This document shows, one piece after another, positions 26,354 to 34,969 of a DNA stretch of 64,000 nt (positions are counted from its first letter, which is position 1; each line of letters opens with the position of its first letter). The position numbers and the translations under genes were made by a program. The notes below the pieces were generated by a model. It was not told where the DNA came from and ran no database searches. It saw nothing but the letters and a program-made list of their open reading frames with translations. Source of the DNA: Stutzerimonas stutzeri SDM-LAC (GTDB taxonomy: Bacteria > Pseudomonadota > Gammaproteobacteria > Pseudomonadales > Pseudomonadaceae); assembly GCF_000235745.1 (NCBI RefSeq), contig NZ_AGSX01000043.1, positions 62,001 to 126,000 of the forward strand, in the 5' to 3' direction.

Positions 26354-28813
26354 TCAGAACTCCAGTTGCGCCGAAAGCTCTATGGTGCGAGGAGCGCCAA
26401 GGTAGTGGCTGCTCAGCCAGTATTCTTCGTCGGTCAGGTTGCTCAGATTGGCGCGTAGTGTCAGTGCACGGTCATCGGCTAGTGCGAGGCGATAACGGCC
26501 ACCCAGGTCGAAGGTGGTGAACGAGGGAATGGTGTTGTCGTTGGCTTCGTCGGTGTATTGCTCGCCGGTGTAGAAGGCACCGCCTGTGAGCGTCAGGCCG
26601 GGTACGGCAAAAATTGCGTACTCGCCATACAGTTTGGCCAGTCGCCGCGCCACGTCGACCGGGCGATTGCCGTCGTTGGCAGCGTTCGCCGCGCCCTCTA
26701 CGACCGGATCGAGCAAAGTGACGCCGCCCACCAGCGTCAGTGCTGGGGTAACGTTGCCCGTTACGCTGAACTCCAGGCCCTTGTTGTTCTGCATGCCATC
26801 CTGAACGAAGAAGTTGGCTGCATTGGTGTAGGTGTTGGGCTTCTCGATGTCGAACAGCGCAACGGTGTACAGGGCACCGCCGAGCTCGGCTTTCGCGCCG
26901 ATCTCATACTGTTCGCTGACGATCGGCGCCAACGCCTGGCCGGCGTTGTTGGTGCCGCTTGGCGCCACGCCGCCCGTCTGCAAGCCTTCGATGTAGGTCG
27001 CGTAGGTGGTCAGCCATTCCACTGGTTTGTAGACGAGCGAAACGTTGGGCGAGGTTTTGGTCTCGCTGTAATTCTCGATGGCCGGAGCGCTGCCGAACGC
27101 CTCGACCCAGACGAAGTTGTCGCTGAAGGTCTTGATGCGCGAGTGGGTCACGCCAAGTATCGTCGACCACTGCTCGTTGAAGGTGATGACATCTCCGACC
27201 AGCACACTGTCGGACTGGGTGCGGCTGGATAGATGGTAGTCGCCATCGCCCAAGTCGTAATCCGGCTTGGCGACTTGGGGAGATTTGTCGAAGGAAGCTG
27301 CGCCGCACAGTACATCTACATATTGCGGTCCATTACCTGTATTGCCGCAGAAGGTACCTGCTGTATAGGGGATGTAATCGCTGTTATAGCGCACCCGGGC
27401 GATGTTGCCCTGGTAGCCGAGGGTCATCTCGTGGCCGATGCCTGCGGTGTCGAAGGCTGCATCGAGGAACAGGTTGCCCGAGGTCTCTTCGGTCTCTACC
27501 GGGGCGAAGGCATACAGCGGCTGCGTATACAGGCCGGCAGAGTAGACGGTCGGCCCGGTGTAGGCGTACTCGCTGGTGTATTGGCTGTAGCCCAGCGCGC
27601 CGCGCAGGCTGAACACATCGTTCAGGCGCCACTGGAAGCGGCTGCCGATACGGTCGTGGCGGCTGTCGTTGTAGGCCCAGCGCTGGCTGTAGAGCTGGTC
27701 GTTCTCCAGATCGTCGGCGTCGGGCCGAAACGCCTGATTGCCGAAGTACCAGTAGCTGGTCAGGCCGCGCGTCTCGCTCTGCTTATGTGAGGCGTCGAAC
27801 TGGATAAGCAGGTCGTCGCTGACGTTCCAGTCCAGCGCGACGCTGGCCATGTGGCGGCGTTCGACCTGGCCGTCGATGGCCGTCTCACCATCCTGGGCGA
27901 GCAGGTTGACGCGGTAGGCGAAGCGACCTTCGCTGTCGATCGGCCCGCCGAAGTCGCCGTGCAGGTACTGGTTCTCGCCGCCGGGAGTGCCATAGGTCAC
28001 GCTGTTGTAGCGTTCGGCAGTGGGGCGTTTGAGCACGTAATTGACCAGTCCGCCAGGGCTGGCCGGACCATAAAGAAAGCCGGACAGGCCACTGAGGATC
28101 TCCAGCCGCTCCATTTCCTCGATGAAGTTGCCGCCATCGTAGCCGTTGCTGAAGCGCAGGCCGTCATTGGCAATGCTCAGGTTGCCGACGCCGCTGAAGC
28201 CACGAATGGCCACCGCACTGGCGTAGCCGGCGCTGGTCGGGGAGGTAAACTGCGTGGTCGGGCTGAGCTTGAAGATGTCGTCGCTGGAGGTGGCCTGAAT
28301 ATTGTCCATCAGCTCCGAGGAAATCACCGTGACCGAATAGGGTGCATTCTGAAGTTCCATTCCTCCCAGGGCGCCGACGTTTCGTACGGCGCTGGCGCGA
28401 TAGCCGCTTTCTTCGCCACCGTTGGCCAGCGCCTCGGTTGCCGTCACGGTCACGTCCGGCAGCGCCATTGCATTGGTCGCGGCAGGCTGCACGCTGTAGC
28501 TACCTGCCGCACTCTGGCGCAGCTCAAGCCCAGTCCCTCGCAGGGCTTCGTGCAGCGCACCCTGGCCATCGAAGCGGCCTTGTACCGGCTCGGCCATGCG
28601 GCCGCGGGCCAAAGCGGGATCGATACTGAGCACAAGTCCTGCTTCGGCGGCGATGCGGTTCAAGGTCGAGGCCAGAGGTGCGGCGGGCAGGGAGTACTCG
28701 CGGACCTCGCTAACAGCCGTTTCGCCGTTGGGCGTCTGGGCCATTAGTGGCAGTGGCGCGACGGCAATAGCAACGGCCAGAAGGCTGGGGCGGAACAGTG
28801 AAAGCGATGGCAT
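26354..28813 (-). CDS. TonB-dependent siderophore receptor with N-terminal signalling (STN) domain
   Basis: An 819-residue outer-membrane transporter. The signal peptide ends near LPLMAQ. Residues 35-110 form an STN/secretin domain (YSLPAAPLASTLNRIAAEAG with ALRGTGLELRQ), which signals to an anti-sigma factor. A plug domain follows (QNAPYSVTVISSELMDN; GLSGFLYGPASPGGLVNYVLKRP), then a 22-stranded barrel ending in the C-terminal Phe (ELSAQLEF). The STN domain and the FecI/FecR genes upstream show cell-surface signalling. No siderophore synthesis genes are nearby, so it may take up a xenosiderophore; the ligand is unknown. Confidence 0.95.
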   Translation of the reverse strand: MPSLSLFRPSLLAVAIAVAPLPLMAQTPNGETAVSEVREYSLPAAPLASTLNRIAAEAGLVLSIDPALARGRMAEPVQGRFDGQGALHEALRGTGLELRQSAAGSYSVQPAATNAMALPDVTVTATEALANGGEESGYRASAVRNVGALGGMELQNAPYSVTVISSELMDNIQATSSDDIFKLSPTTQFTSPTSAGYASAVAIRGFSGVGNLSIANDGLRFSNGYDGGNFIEEMERLEILSGLSGFLYGPASPGGLVNYVLKRPTAERYNSVTYGTPGGENQYLHGDFGGPIDSEGRFAYRVNLLAQDGETAIDGQVERRHMASVALDWNVSDDLLIQFDASHKQSETRGLTSYWYFGNQAFRPDADDLENDQLYSQRWAYNDSRHDRIGSRFQWRLNDVFSLRGALGYSQYTSEYAYTGPTVYSAGLYTQPLYAFAPVETEETSGNLFLDAAFDTAGIGHEMTLGYQGNIARVRYNSDYIPYTAGTFCGNTGNGPQYVDVLCGAASFDKSPQVAKPDYDLGDGDYHLSSRTQSDSVLVGDVITFNEQWSTILGVTHSRIKTFSDNFVWVEAFGSAPAIENYSETKTSPNVSLVYKPVEWLTTYATYIEGLQTGGVAPSGTNNAGQALAPIVSEQYEIGAKAELGGALYTVALFDIEKPNTYTNAANFFVQDGMQNNKGLEFSVTGNVTPALTLVGGVTLLDPVVEGAANAANDGNRPVDVARRLAKLYGEYAIFAVPGLTLTGGAFYTGEQYTDEANDNTIPSFTTFDLGGRYRLALADDRALTLRANLSNLTDEEYWLSSHYLGAPRTIELSAQLEF

Positions 28814-28924
28814 TTGTGAATAACTCCCGGATAGGAATATGTCTCAGTTATTCAGCAGGCCGGATGAGAAATGAAAAGTGATAGGGGGCGCTGAATTTTT
28901 TTGGAGTCTGCTGGGCCGCTGCCG

Positions 28925-29908
28925 TTACCTGGCCGGATCGCCGGTGGGTTGCGCTGGAACCACCTTGACCCACCAATCGGTGTGCCGCTCGATCCGCACA
29001 GGCAGGCTGGGTGGCAGCGCTGCCAGCGCACGATCAGTGTCGTGCAATGGAAAGCTGCCGCTGATGCGCAGGGATTCGAGGCTCGGATCGAGACCCAGAT
29101 AGCCCTGGCGGTACTCGCCGAGTTTTGCCAGCAGCGCACCCAGTGGAAGGTCTTCCGCCACAAGCATGCCCCGGCTCCAGGCGTCTGCAGCAACCGGCGC
29201 TGCCTGGTTCTGGTCGAGATGATCGCGGTGCATCAGTACCTGCTCGCCAGCCTGCACCGTGCGACCAGCCTGCAGGTCACCCGGAAGCGCTGCTACAGCG
29301 GATCGGAGTACCACCAGACGGGTTGCATCACCTTCTCGCCGAACGATGAATCGCGTACCGAGCGCGCGCAAATCGCCTTGTTCGGTTTCAACGATAAAGG
29401 GCCTTGGGTCGTTGCCCGGTGCGGTTTCAACAAGCAACTCGCCGCTGTGTAGATACAGTCGGCGCTGTCGCTGATCGAAGCGAATATCTACCGCGCTGCG
29501 GCTGTTCAATTGAAGTCGGCTGTTGTCAGCCAGCGCAATGCTCCGCTGTTCTCCAGCACCGGTGCGCTCGTCGGCTATCCACGCTGAGAGCGGCTGCGAT
29601 TGCAGTGCCAACCCCACACCCAAGGCACACAGCACTGCCAGGCCGAGAAACGCACGACCAGCTGTCCGTCGTCCGGAATGCGGGTTGATCTGCAGCGCCC
29701 GCCTTGCAGGCGGGGAATTAATGGTGCCCAGGTGCTGGTCGATGCCGCCCAGTTGTGCCCAGGCTTTGGCATGTTCGGCACTCTGATTCAGCCAACGCTG
29801 AAGCTCCATTCTGACCTGAGCGCTTACGTCACCATCGCCAAGACGCAACTGCCAGGCGATAGCCTCATCGAGTACCGAGGCCGATACCGGTTGCCGGTCG
29901 ATACTCAT
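28925..29908 (-). CDS. fecR: FecR-family anti-sigma regulator
   Basis: A 327-residue single-pass inner-membrane protein. The cytoplasmic N-terminus (residues 1-80) carries the DUF4880-type sequence AIAWQLRLGDGDVSAQV with LQRWLNQSAEHAKAWAQL, a membrane helix spans about residues 95-115 (AFLGLAVLCALGVGLAL), and the periplasmic FecR domain has RSIALADNSRLQLNSRSAVD. It binds the STN domain of the receptor and controls the FecI-like sigma factor. Its start overlaps the sigma gene's stop by four bases. The 111-base gap to the receptor gene should contain the sigma-dependent promoter. Confidence 0.95.
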   Translation of the reverse strand: MSIDRQPVSASVLDEAIAWQLRLGDGDVSAQVRMELQRWLNQSAEHAKAWAQLGGIDQHLGTINSPPARRALQINPHSGRRTAGRAFLGLAVLCALGVGLALQSQPLSAWIADERTGAGEQRSIALADNSRLQLNSRSAVDIRFDQRQRRLYLHSGELLVETAPGNDPRPFIVETEQGDLRALGTRFIVRREGDATRLVVLRSAVAALPGDLQAGRTVQAGEQVLMHRDHLDQNQAAPVAADAWSRGMLVAEDLPLGALLAKLGEYRQGYLGLDPSLESLRISGSFPLHDTDRALAALPPSLPVRIERHTDWWVKVVPAQPTGDPAR

Positions 29909-30420
29909 TTTGGTTCACCGTAAACGGCGATATAGCATTGGCGCAGCGCCTGAGCGAGGTACTGGCGTACGCGGGGAACCGATACGCCGAGGCATGACGC
30001 GATTTCAGCGTGCGTCAGGCCGTCCAGGCGGTTATAGAAGAAGGCTGCACGTGCGTTGGCTGAAAGCTCGCCGAGCATCAGGTTGACTTCGCGCAGTGCC
30101 TGAAGCACCTGCAACTGTTCTTCTGCGCCAGGTTGCGTTTCTTCTGGCTGCAACGCCAGTTCATCGAGGTAGGCCCGCTCCAGCGCACTGCGACGAAAAT
30201 GATCGATTAACAGACCGCGGGCGATCGTCGCCAGCAAGGTGCGTGGCTCACGCAGCTCGCCCATATCGTCACGCTTGAGCAACCGCAGAAAGGTGTCCTG
30301 ACTCAGGTCCTCGGCGCGGTGAGGGCACGCCTGATGGCGGCGTAGCCAGTTCAACAGCCAATCGCGATGATCGCGATACAGCGAGCCCACGAACTGTTGA
30401 TGGGTCGACCCAGCCGACAA
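29905..30420 (-). CDS. fecI: FecI-type extracytoplasmic function sigma factor
   Basis: A 171-residue ECF sigma factor. Region 2 reads AEDLSQDTFLRLLKRDD with LATIARGLLIDHFRR, and region 4 reads LSANARAAFFYNRLDGLTHAEIA followed by LGVSVPRVRQYLAQAL. Both match iron-starvation sigma factors. It directs polymerase to the adjacent receptor promoter when the receptor signals through FecR. A Fur-box-like sequence lies 32-47 bases before the start, which fits iron repression. Confidence 0.95.
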   Translation of the reverse strand: MSAGSTHQQFVGSLYRDHRDWLLNWLRRHQACPHRAEDLSQDTFLRLLKRDDMGELREPRTLLATIARGLLIDHFRRSALERAYLDELALQPEETQPGAEEQLQVLQALREVNLMLGELSANARAAFFYNRLDGLTHAEIASCLGVSVPRVRQYLAQALRQCYIAVYGEPK

Positions 30421-30448
30421 GCGAATGCTCCAAGGCCGACGAACGGCC

Positions 30449-30467
30449 AGTAACGAGAACTATTCGC
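30449..30467. promoter_or_regulatory. Possible Fur box upstream of the sigma factor gene
   Basis: AACGAGAACTATTCGC (30452-30467) resembles the pseudomonad Fur-site form AATGAGAATGATTCGC, with changes at only three positions. It lies 32-47 bases upstream of the FecI start, over the expected promoter. The match is by eye. Confidence 0.5.
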
Positions 30468-30541
30468 ACATGATCGCAAGTTGCCGCCAATGGCGCAATG
30501 TGGATATCGCCCGGCGCTGTCCCGCACTGCTTGGTCGAGCG

Positions 30542-31246
30542 TTACATGAACTGAGCCTGTTGCCGCTTGCGCCAGTTCGCCAGGCGCTGGTTAATGGCGT
30601 TCAAGCTATCCAATCCCTGTCGGTGTGCCTTGCTGAACAGGATCAACGCCAGCTCGGCAGTGGCCAGCGCATCGGCGCTGGCGTGATGGCGCTGCAGCAC
30701 ATGCAGACCGAAATGCGCGCACCAGTCGTCCAGACCATTCTGTTTCGGACGGTTGTCAGGGCAGAGCATCGGCGCGAGCTCGGCGACATCGATGAAAGGA
30801 TGACGCAGCTTGTAACCGAGCGTCTGTCTCAAAGCCCGATTCAGCATGCGCTGGTCGAAACCTGCATGGAACGCCAGGATAGGACTATCACCGACGAATT
30901 CCATGAGATCCAGGAGCGCTTCGGCGGGGTCTTCACCGGCTTCGAGTTCGCTCGGTGCAATTCCATGGATCAGGACGCTTTCGTTGACCTTTTGCGCCGG
31001 GCGCAACAAGGTCGACTCGAACTGATGTCCCAGCTGGATTCCGCCTTGATCGATCACCACCGCGCCAATAGACAGGACGATGTCGCGGCGCATATCCAGG
31101 CCGCTGGTTTCCAGGTCGAGCACGACCATGCGCTGCGTCTGCAGAGGACAAAGGCCCAGCGCAGTCGGCGCCGCAAGCTGATCGCGCCGTTGCAGCTGTT
31201 GCAGTTCGAGGGTCGGGCCGCGACGTTTGAACCAGGGCATATTCAT
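30542..31246 (-). CDS. DnaQ-like 3'-5' exonuclease
   Basis: A 234-residue protein with an exonuclease (DEDDh) fold. Exo I is VVLDLETSGLD, with the two catalytic acids. Exo II is ILAFHAGFDQRML. Exo III is HHASADALATAELAL, with the His five residues before the last Asp. It is not the polymerase III subunit, being shorter and genomically separate. The start overlaps the DUF294 gene by four bases (ATGA), and the pair is conserved near ActP-like symporters in Pseudomonas. The substrate may be RNA, DNA or a cyclic-dinucleotide product; this is not decided by sequence. Confidence 0.9.
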   Translation of the reverse strand: MNMPWFKRRGPTLELQQLQRRDQLAAPTALGLCPLQTQRMVVLDLETSGLDMRRDIVLSIGAVVIDQGGIQLGHQFESTLLRPAQKVNESVLIHGIAPSELEAGEDPAEALLDLMEFVGDSPILAFHAGFDQRMLNRALRQTLGYKLRHPFIDVAELAPMLCPDNRPKQNGLDDWCAHFGLHVLQRHHASADALATAELALILFSKAHRQGLDSLNAINQRLANWRKRQQAQFM

Positions 31247-33177
31247 AGCTGATAGCGAACCGCCAGGCTGCTCTGCAGGCGCTGCGCCTGGCGAAAGGAT
31301 TCACGCAGGATACGCCGATCCAGGTGATTGAGGGTGTCGGGGTCGAGCCGGTTCGAGTAGGGCTGGCCGTCGCGCGCCTGCTGTTGGTGCTGCAGCATGC
31401 GGGTTTGCTGGATGAACTGGTAGGCCTCTTCATAGGCCGCGCCGTCTTTTTCGTCGACGATGTCCTTTTCGACCAGCTGGCGCAATCGGTCCAATGTGTT
31501 GCACGCAGTGATGCCGTGGCCCAGCGCAAGCAGGCGAGCGCCGTCGACGAAGGGTGTCAGGCCCTGCACCTTGAGATCCAGAGTCGCCTTGCCGTCACCT
31601 TTACGGGTCACAACGAAGTCGCGGAAACGCCCTACAGGCGGACGATGGCGCAGCGCGTTTTCCGCCATCATGCGCTGGAACAACCGGCTCTCACCGACTT
31701 CCTCAAGCATGTTGCTGCGCAGTTGCTCGCAGCCCTCGCTGGGGCCCCAGACCGCACGTAGGTCGAAATAGATGGTGCTGCTCAGCAGGTTCTCCGGCGT
31801 GGATTCCCGAACGAAGGTACTGAAGCGCCGCCGCCATTCCAGCCGTGACAGGCACAGCTGCGGGTTGCTGGCCATGATGTTGCCCCTGCACAGGGTGAAG
31901 CCGCAGGTGTCCAGATCGCGGTTGATACGCTCTGCGAGCGGCAGCAAACGGCCGCGGATATGCGCGGCTTCGGCCGCATCGGCGGCCTCGAAGAGGATGC
32001 CGTTGTCCTGATCGGTATGCAGGGTCTGCTCGCGGCGCCCTTCACTGCCGAAACACAGCCAGGTGAAGGAAATGCCCGGGTCGCCAAGCGCTTCGATGGC
32101 CAGTTCGATTACGCGACACACCGTATGGTCGTTGAGCAAGGTGATGATGTGGGTGATCTGCGTAGAAGACGCGCCGTGGGCCAGCATGTTGTCGACCAGC
32201 TGCAGAATCCGGCTGCGGATGATCACCAGCGTCTCGACGCTGTCGGCGTGGGAGATCGCCTGCGCCAGGTGAACGAGGTCGACGCGCTGCAGCGAGAACA
32301 GATCGCGCTCGGAAATTACCCCTCTGAGCAGGCCTTTATCAACGACGCAGACGTGAGCGATGTGGCGCTCGGTCATTGCAATGGCGGCGTTGAACGCGGT
32401 TGCATCCGGTGGGAGATGGAAGGGGTCTTGCGTCATGAACTCAGCGATCGGCGCGGACAGGTCAGTCGTCCCGGTGCCGATCACCCGGCGCAGATCGCGC
32501 AGAGTGAATATGCCCTGCGGGTGCAGTTCGAGGTCGGTAATTACAATGCTGCCGACGTTGTTCTCGTGCATCAATGCCACCGCATCGGCTAGCGGCATGG
32601 ATGGCAGGCAGGAGACCGGATGGTGCAGGGCAAGATCACCGATACGTGTCTCCAAGGAGTATTGCTCGCCCAGGCTTTCCACCGCCCGCATCTGCGCCTG
32701 CTGGTTGACCAGGTCGAGCAGGCTGCTGACGCCACGCATGGCGAAGTCACGGAATGCCGCGGATTTGGACACCAGCTTGACGAAGGCGGGCTTGCTCAGC
32801 AGATAGCAAAAGGTATCTTCGGCGGCGAAGTGCCCGGTACGGGTAGCGCGCTCGCCCATCAGTGCGGCCATGGGAAAGCACTCGCCGACGATCACTTCGA
32901 AGGTGGTGTCGGTGCCGCGCTTGCTGGTGTGTGGGCGTTGGCCGTGCACGCGACCCTGCTTGATGATGTAGAAGTGCTCGACGACACCGTCATCGGGCGA
33001 AATGATGCAATCGCCTTCGCTGTAGAAGCGCAGCTGGCAGTTCTCCACCAGGTAGGCGAGGTGTCCCGGCTCCATCTGGTTGAACGGCGGGTACTTGCGC
33101 AGAAACTCCATGGTCCCGTGGATGTTCTGCAGCACAGCGGTCTTGCCTGCCTCGGCGAACGCATCGGCTTTGCTCAT
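31243..33177 (-). CDS. cNMP-binding, CBS and DUF294 nucleotidyltransferase-like protein
   Basis: A 644-residue soluble protein with four parts. A cyclic-nucleotide-binding-like domain (residues 20-130) begins FLRKYPPFNQMEPGHL. Two CBS domains (about 170-295) include NNVGSIVITD and HIAHVCVVDKG. A nucleotidyltransferase-like domain (about 320-470) has GSEGRREQTLHTDQDNG, the DUF294 motif. The C-terminal DUF294_C helical domain includes KGDGKATLDLKVQGLTPFVDGARLLAL. It resembles a regulatory nucleotidyltransferase that senses adenylates or cyclic nucleotides. Co-translation with an exonuclease suggests that the pair makes or edits, and degrades, a nucleotide product. That is inference. Confidence 0.9.
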   Translation of the reverse strand: MSKADAFAEAGKTAVLQNIHGTMEFLRKYPPFNQMEPGHLAYLVENCQLRFYSEGDCIISPDDGVVEHFYIIKQGRVHGQRPHTSKRGTDTTFEVIVGECFPMAALMGERATRTGHFAAEDTFCYLLSKPAFVKLVSKSAAFRDFAMRGVSSLLDLVNQQAQMRAVESLGEQYSLETRIGDLALHHPVSCLPSMPLADAVALMHENNVGSIVITDLELHPQGIFTLRDLRRVIGTGTTDLSAPIAEFMTQDPFHLPPDATAFNAAIAMTERHIAHVCVVDKGLLRGVISERDLFSLQRVDLVHLAQAISHADSVETLVIIRSRILQLVDNMLAHGASSTQITHIITLLNDHTVCRVIELAIEALGDPGISFTWLCFGSEGRREQTLHTDQDNGILFEAADAAEAAHIRGRLLPLAERINRDLDTCGFTLCRGNIMASNPQLCLSRLEWRRRFSTFVRESTPENLLSSTIYFDLRAVWGPSEGCEQLRSNMLEEVGESRLFQRMMAENALRHRPPVGRFRDFVVTRKGDGKATLDLKVQGLTPFVDGARLLALGHGITACNTLDRLRQLVEKDIVDEKDGAAYEEAYQFIQQTRMLQHQQQARDGQPYSNRLDPDTLNHLDRRILRESFRQAQRLQSSLAVRYQL

Positions 33178-33318
33178 GGTTCGGTTCCATTTTTTGCGCC
33201 CAATGGTGGGTTGTGGGTCCGGCGGGGCACATTGGACGTAAGTCTAGTCGCTGGTGGGCTACGTCCGGCTGACACGAATCAGTGCATGCAGCCGCAGTGT
33301 TGCAGGGTTTATACGCAT

Positions 33319-33353
33319 AAAAAAACCGCCCGATGCTGACGCAAGGGGCGGTT
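33319..33353 (-). terminator. Terminator of the chemoreceptor-porin operon
   Basis: Read on the minus strand, AACCGCCC (33353-33346) pairs with GGGCGGTT (33331-33324) and is followed by seven T. It lies 21 bases after the stop of the periplasmic-protein gene. Confidence 0.88.
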
Positions 33354-33373
33354 CCTTCAATGGCAGGAGGTCA

Positions 33374-33778
33374 TCACGGCAGCGTGAACAACACCTTGAC
33401 CGAATCGTTGACCGCAGCGCTGTCGACATAGCCGATGGCGTCGGCTTCCGCCGCGACCTTGGCGACCACCGCCGCCTCGTCGGCGACGCTGGCCATCGGC
33501 TGGCCTTTGCCGGTGAACACCAGGCCGGACCAGTAGGACTTCAGCTGCGACTCGTTCTTACTGGTCACTGCCGAGTAGAAGCTTTCCTTGGCCGGTGTCC
33601 AGTCTTTCAGGTCGACGCCCTTCATGGACTTGTCCTTGCCCAGGAAGATATTGGCGACCTCAGATTGCGAAGGCGCCTTCGCCGCGCCTGGATTGACGAT
33701 GACGGCGACCTCGGCCTGAGCCAGGGAAGCCAGGCCGAACAGCGCGGCAGCGCCGAGGATGCGAATGGATGCTTTCAT
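33374..33778 (-). CDS. Small PstS-like periplasmic binding protein
   Basis: A 134-residue exported protein. The signal peptide MKASIRILGAAALFGLASLA is cleaved near AQA. The mature protein corresponds to one lobe of phosphate/PstS-type binding proteins: VAVIVNPGAAKAPSQSEVANIFLGK, then SFYSAVTSKNESQLKSYWSGLVFTGK, and IGYVDSAAVNDSVKVLF at the end. Short forms like this are widespread in proteobacteria next to porin genes. It is third in an operon after a porin and a chemoreceptor (11-base gap to the porin). Binding of phosphate is plausible but not shown. Confidence 0.82.
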   Translation of the reverse strand: MKASIRILGAAALFGLASLAQAEVAVIVNPGAAKAPSQSEVANIFLGKDKSMKGVDLKDWTPAKESFYSAVTSKNESQLKSYWSGLVFTGKGQPMASVADEAAVVAKVAAEADAIGYVDSAAVNDSVKVLFTLP

Positions 33779-33789
33779 CGGGACGCTCC

Positions 33790-34950
33790 TCAGAATACGA
33801 AATCGACGCCGACGGAAACGATGTCGCCGTCGTAGTTGCGGGCCGGGGCGCCACGGGTGCCAGCGCTGAGGTCGTACACAGCGTTGTTGAACACTTCTTG
33901 AGCGTTACGAGTAAACACGCCGTCATAGCCGTTCTTGGTGTCGACGCGCTTGTACTCGCCCTTGACCACGACGGTCGGGGCGGCCTGGTAGTTCAGGCCC
34001 AGGGTCCAGGAGCTCTGACGACCGCCGTTGTCATCCAGCTGAGCGTAGGTGACGTGTGGCAGGAAGTCGCCGAAACGGCGGCCACCCATCAGGTAGAAGG
34101 AATCGATCGATTCCATGTCGTCATTCTCGATCATGCGCGAGGTCCACTCGTTGCTGCTGACCCAGGTACCGTTGTCGTACTGGTAGCCGATCGAGGTGAA
34201 CTTTCCTTTTTCTTTGTCCAGTGTGAGCAGGCTCAGGGGCGCAACCACACCCGGGGCTACGGTGACGGTGCCGCTGATGTCGGTGGTGATGTCGGCTTCC
34301 ACGTAACCGATGCGCAGGGTGCCGAAATCGTTGGTCGCCATGCTCACGCTGGCGCCGAAGAGGTTGCCGTAGTCGATATCGAACTGCTCGTCGTAGGCAT
34401 AGTAGTCACGGTTCTTCGACTGGCCACCGGCAACCTGGAAGGTCACCGAGCCGTAGGACAGCGGCACGGTGTAGACCGCGTCGACACCTTCGTAGTTGGT
34501 CACCTGGACCTGGCTGTAGACCTCATCGGGCAGGCGCAGCCAGGGGTAGCTGTAGCCAACGTCGAGGCTTTCGGAATACATATAGACCGGGCTACGCAGT
34601 CGACCGGCACGAAGCATCAGCTGATCGTTAGTCTGCCAGGACAGGTAGGCCCACTCCAGATTGACTTTCCAGTCGTCCTGTTCAGCCTTGGCAGTGGCCT
34701 GAAGGGTCATGCCAACGGTATCGGTGATGCCATAGCTCAGCTGCGCGCCGAACTTGGACAGTTGGTCGCCGCGCCAGGAGTCGTTGGTCTGGCCCTGCAC
34801 ACCGTAGCTGCGACTGTCGTCCTCGCCACCCAAGTAAGTGAAGCCAACAGTGCCGAAACCGTTGAAGCGGTATTCGCCTTGGTCCAGCGCGAACGCCGGG
34901 GTAGTTGCCAGGCAGACTGCTGCCAGGCCGATAACACGTACTGCGGTCAT
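33790..34950 (-). CDS. Outer-membrane porin-like beta-barrel protein
   Basis: A 386-residue protein with a signal peptide (MTAVRVIGLAAVCLATTPAFA) and then alternating amphipathic strands ending in the C-terminal Phe (DGDIVSVGVDFVF), the mark of outer-membrane barrels. LRSPVYMYSESLDVGYSYPWLRLPDEVY is a stretch seen in porins that neighbour small PstS-like genes. The start at 34950 is supported by TAGGAGCATCCTG; the frame stays open upstream to 35229 only because it overlaps the chemoreceptor gene. The channel's solute is unknown. Confidence 0.87.
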   Translation of the reverse strand: MTAVRVIGLAAVCLATTPAFALDQGEYRFNGFGTVGFTYLGGEDDSRSYGVQGQTNDSWRGDQLSKFGAQLSYGITDTVGMTLQATAKAEQDDWKVNLEWAYLSWQTNDQLMLRAGRLRSPVYMYSESLDVGYSYPWLRLPDEVYSQVQVTNYEGVDAVYTVPLSYGSVTFQVAGGQSKNRDYYAYDEQFDIDYGNLFGASVSMATNDFGTLRIGYVEADITTDISGTVTVAPGVVAPLSLLTLDKEKGKFTSIGYQYDNGTWVSSNEWTSRMIENDDMESIDSFYLMGGRRFGDFLPHVTYAQLDDNGGRQSSWTLGLNYQAAPTVVVKGEYKRVDTKNGYDGVFTRNAQEVFNNAVYDLSAGTRGAPARNYDGDIVSVGVDFVF

Positions 34951-34969
34951 CAGGATGCTCCTAGAACAA

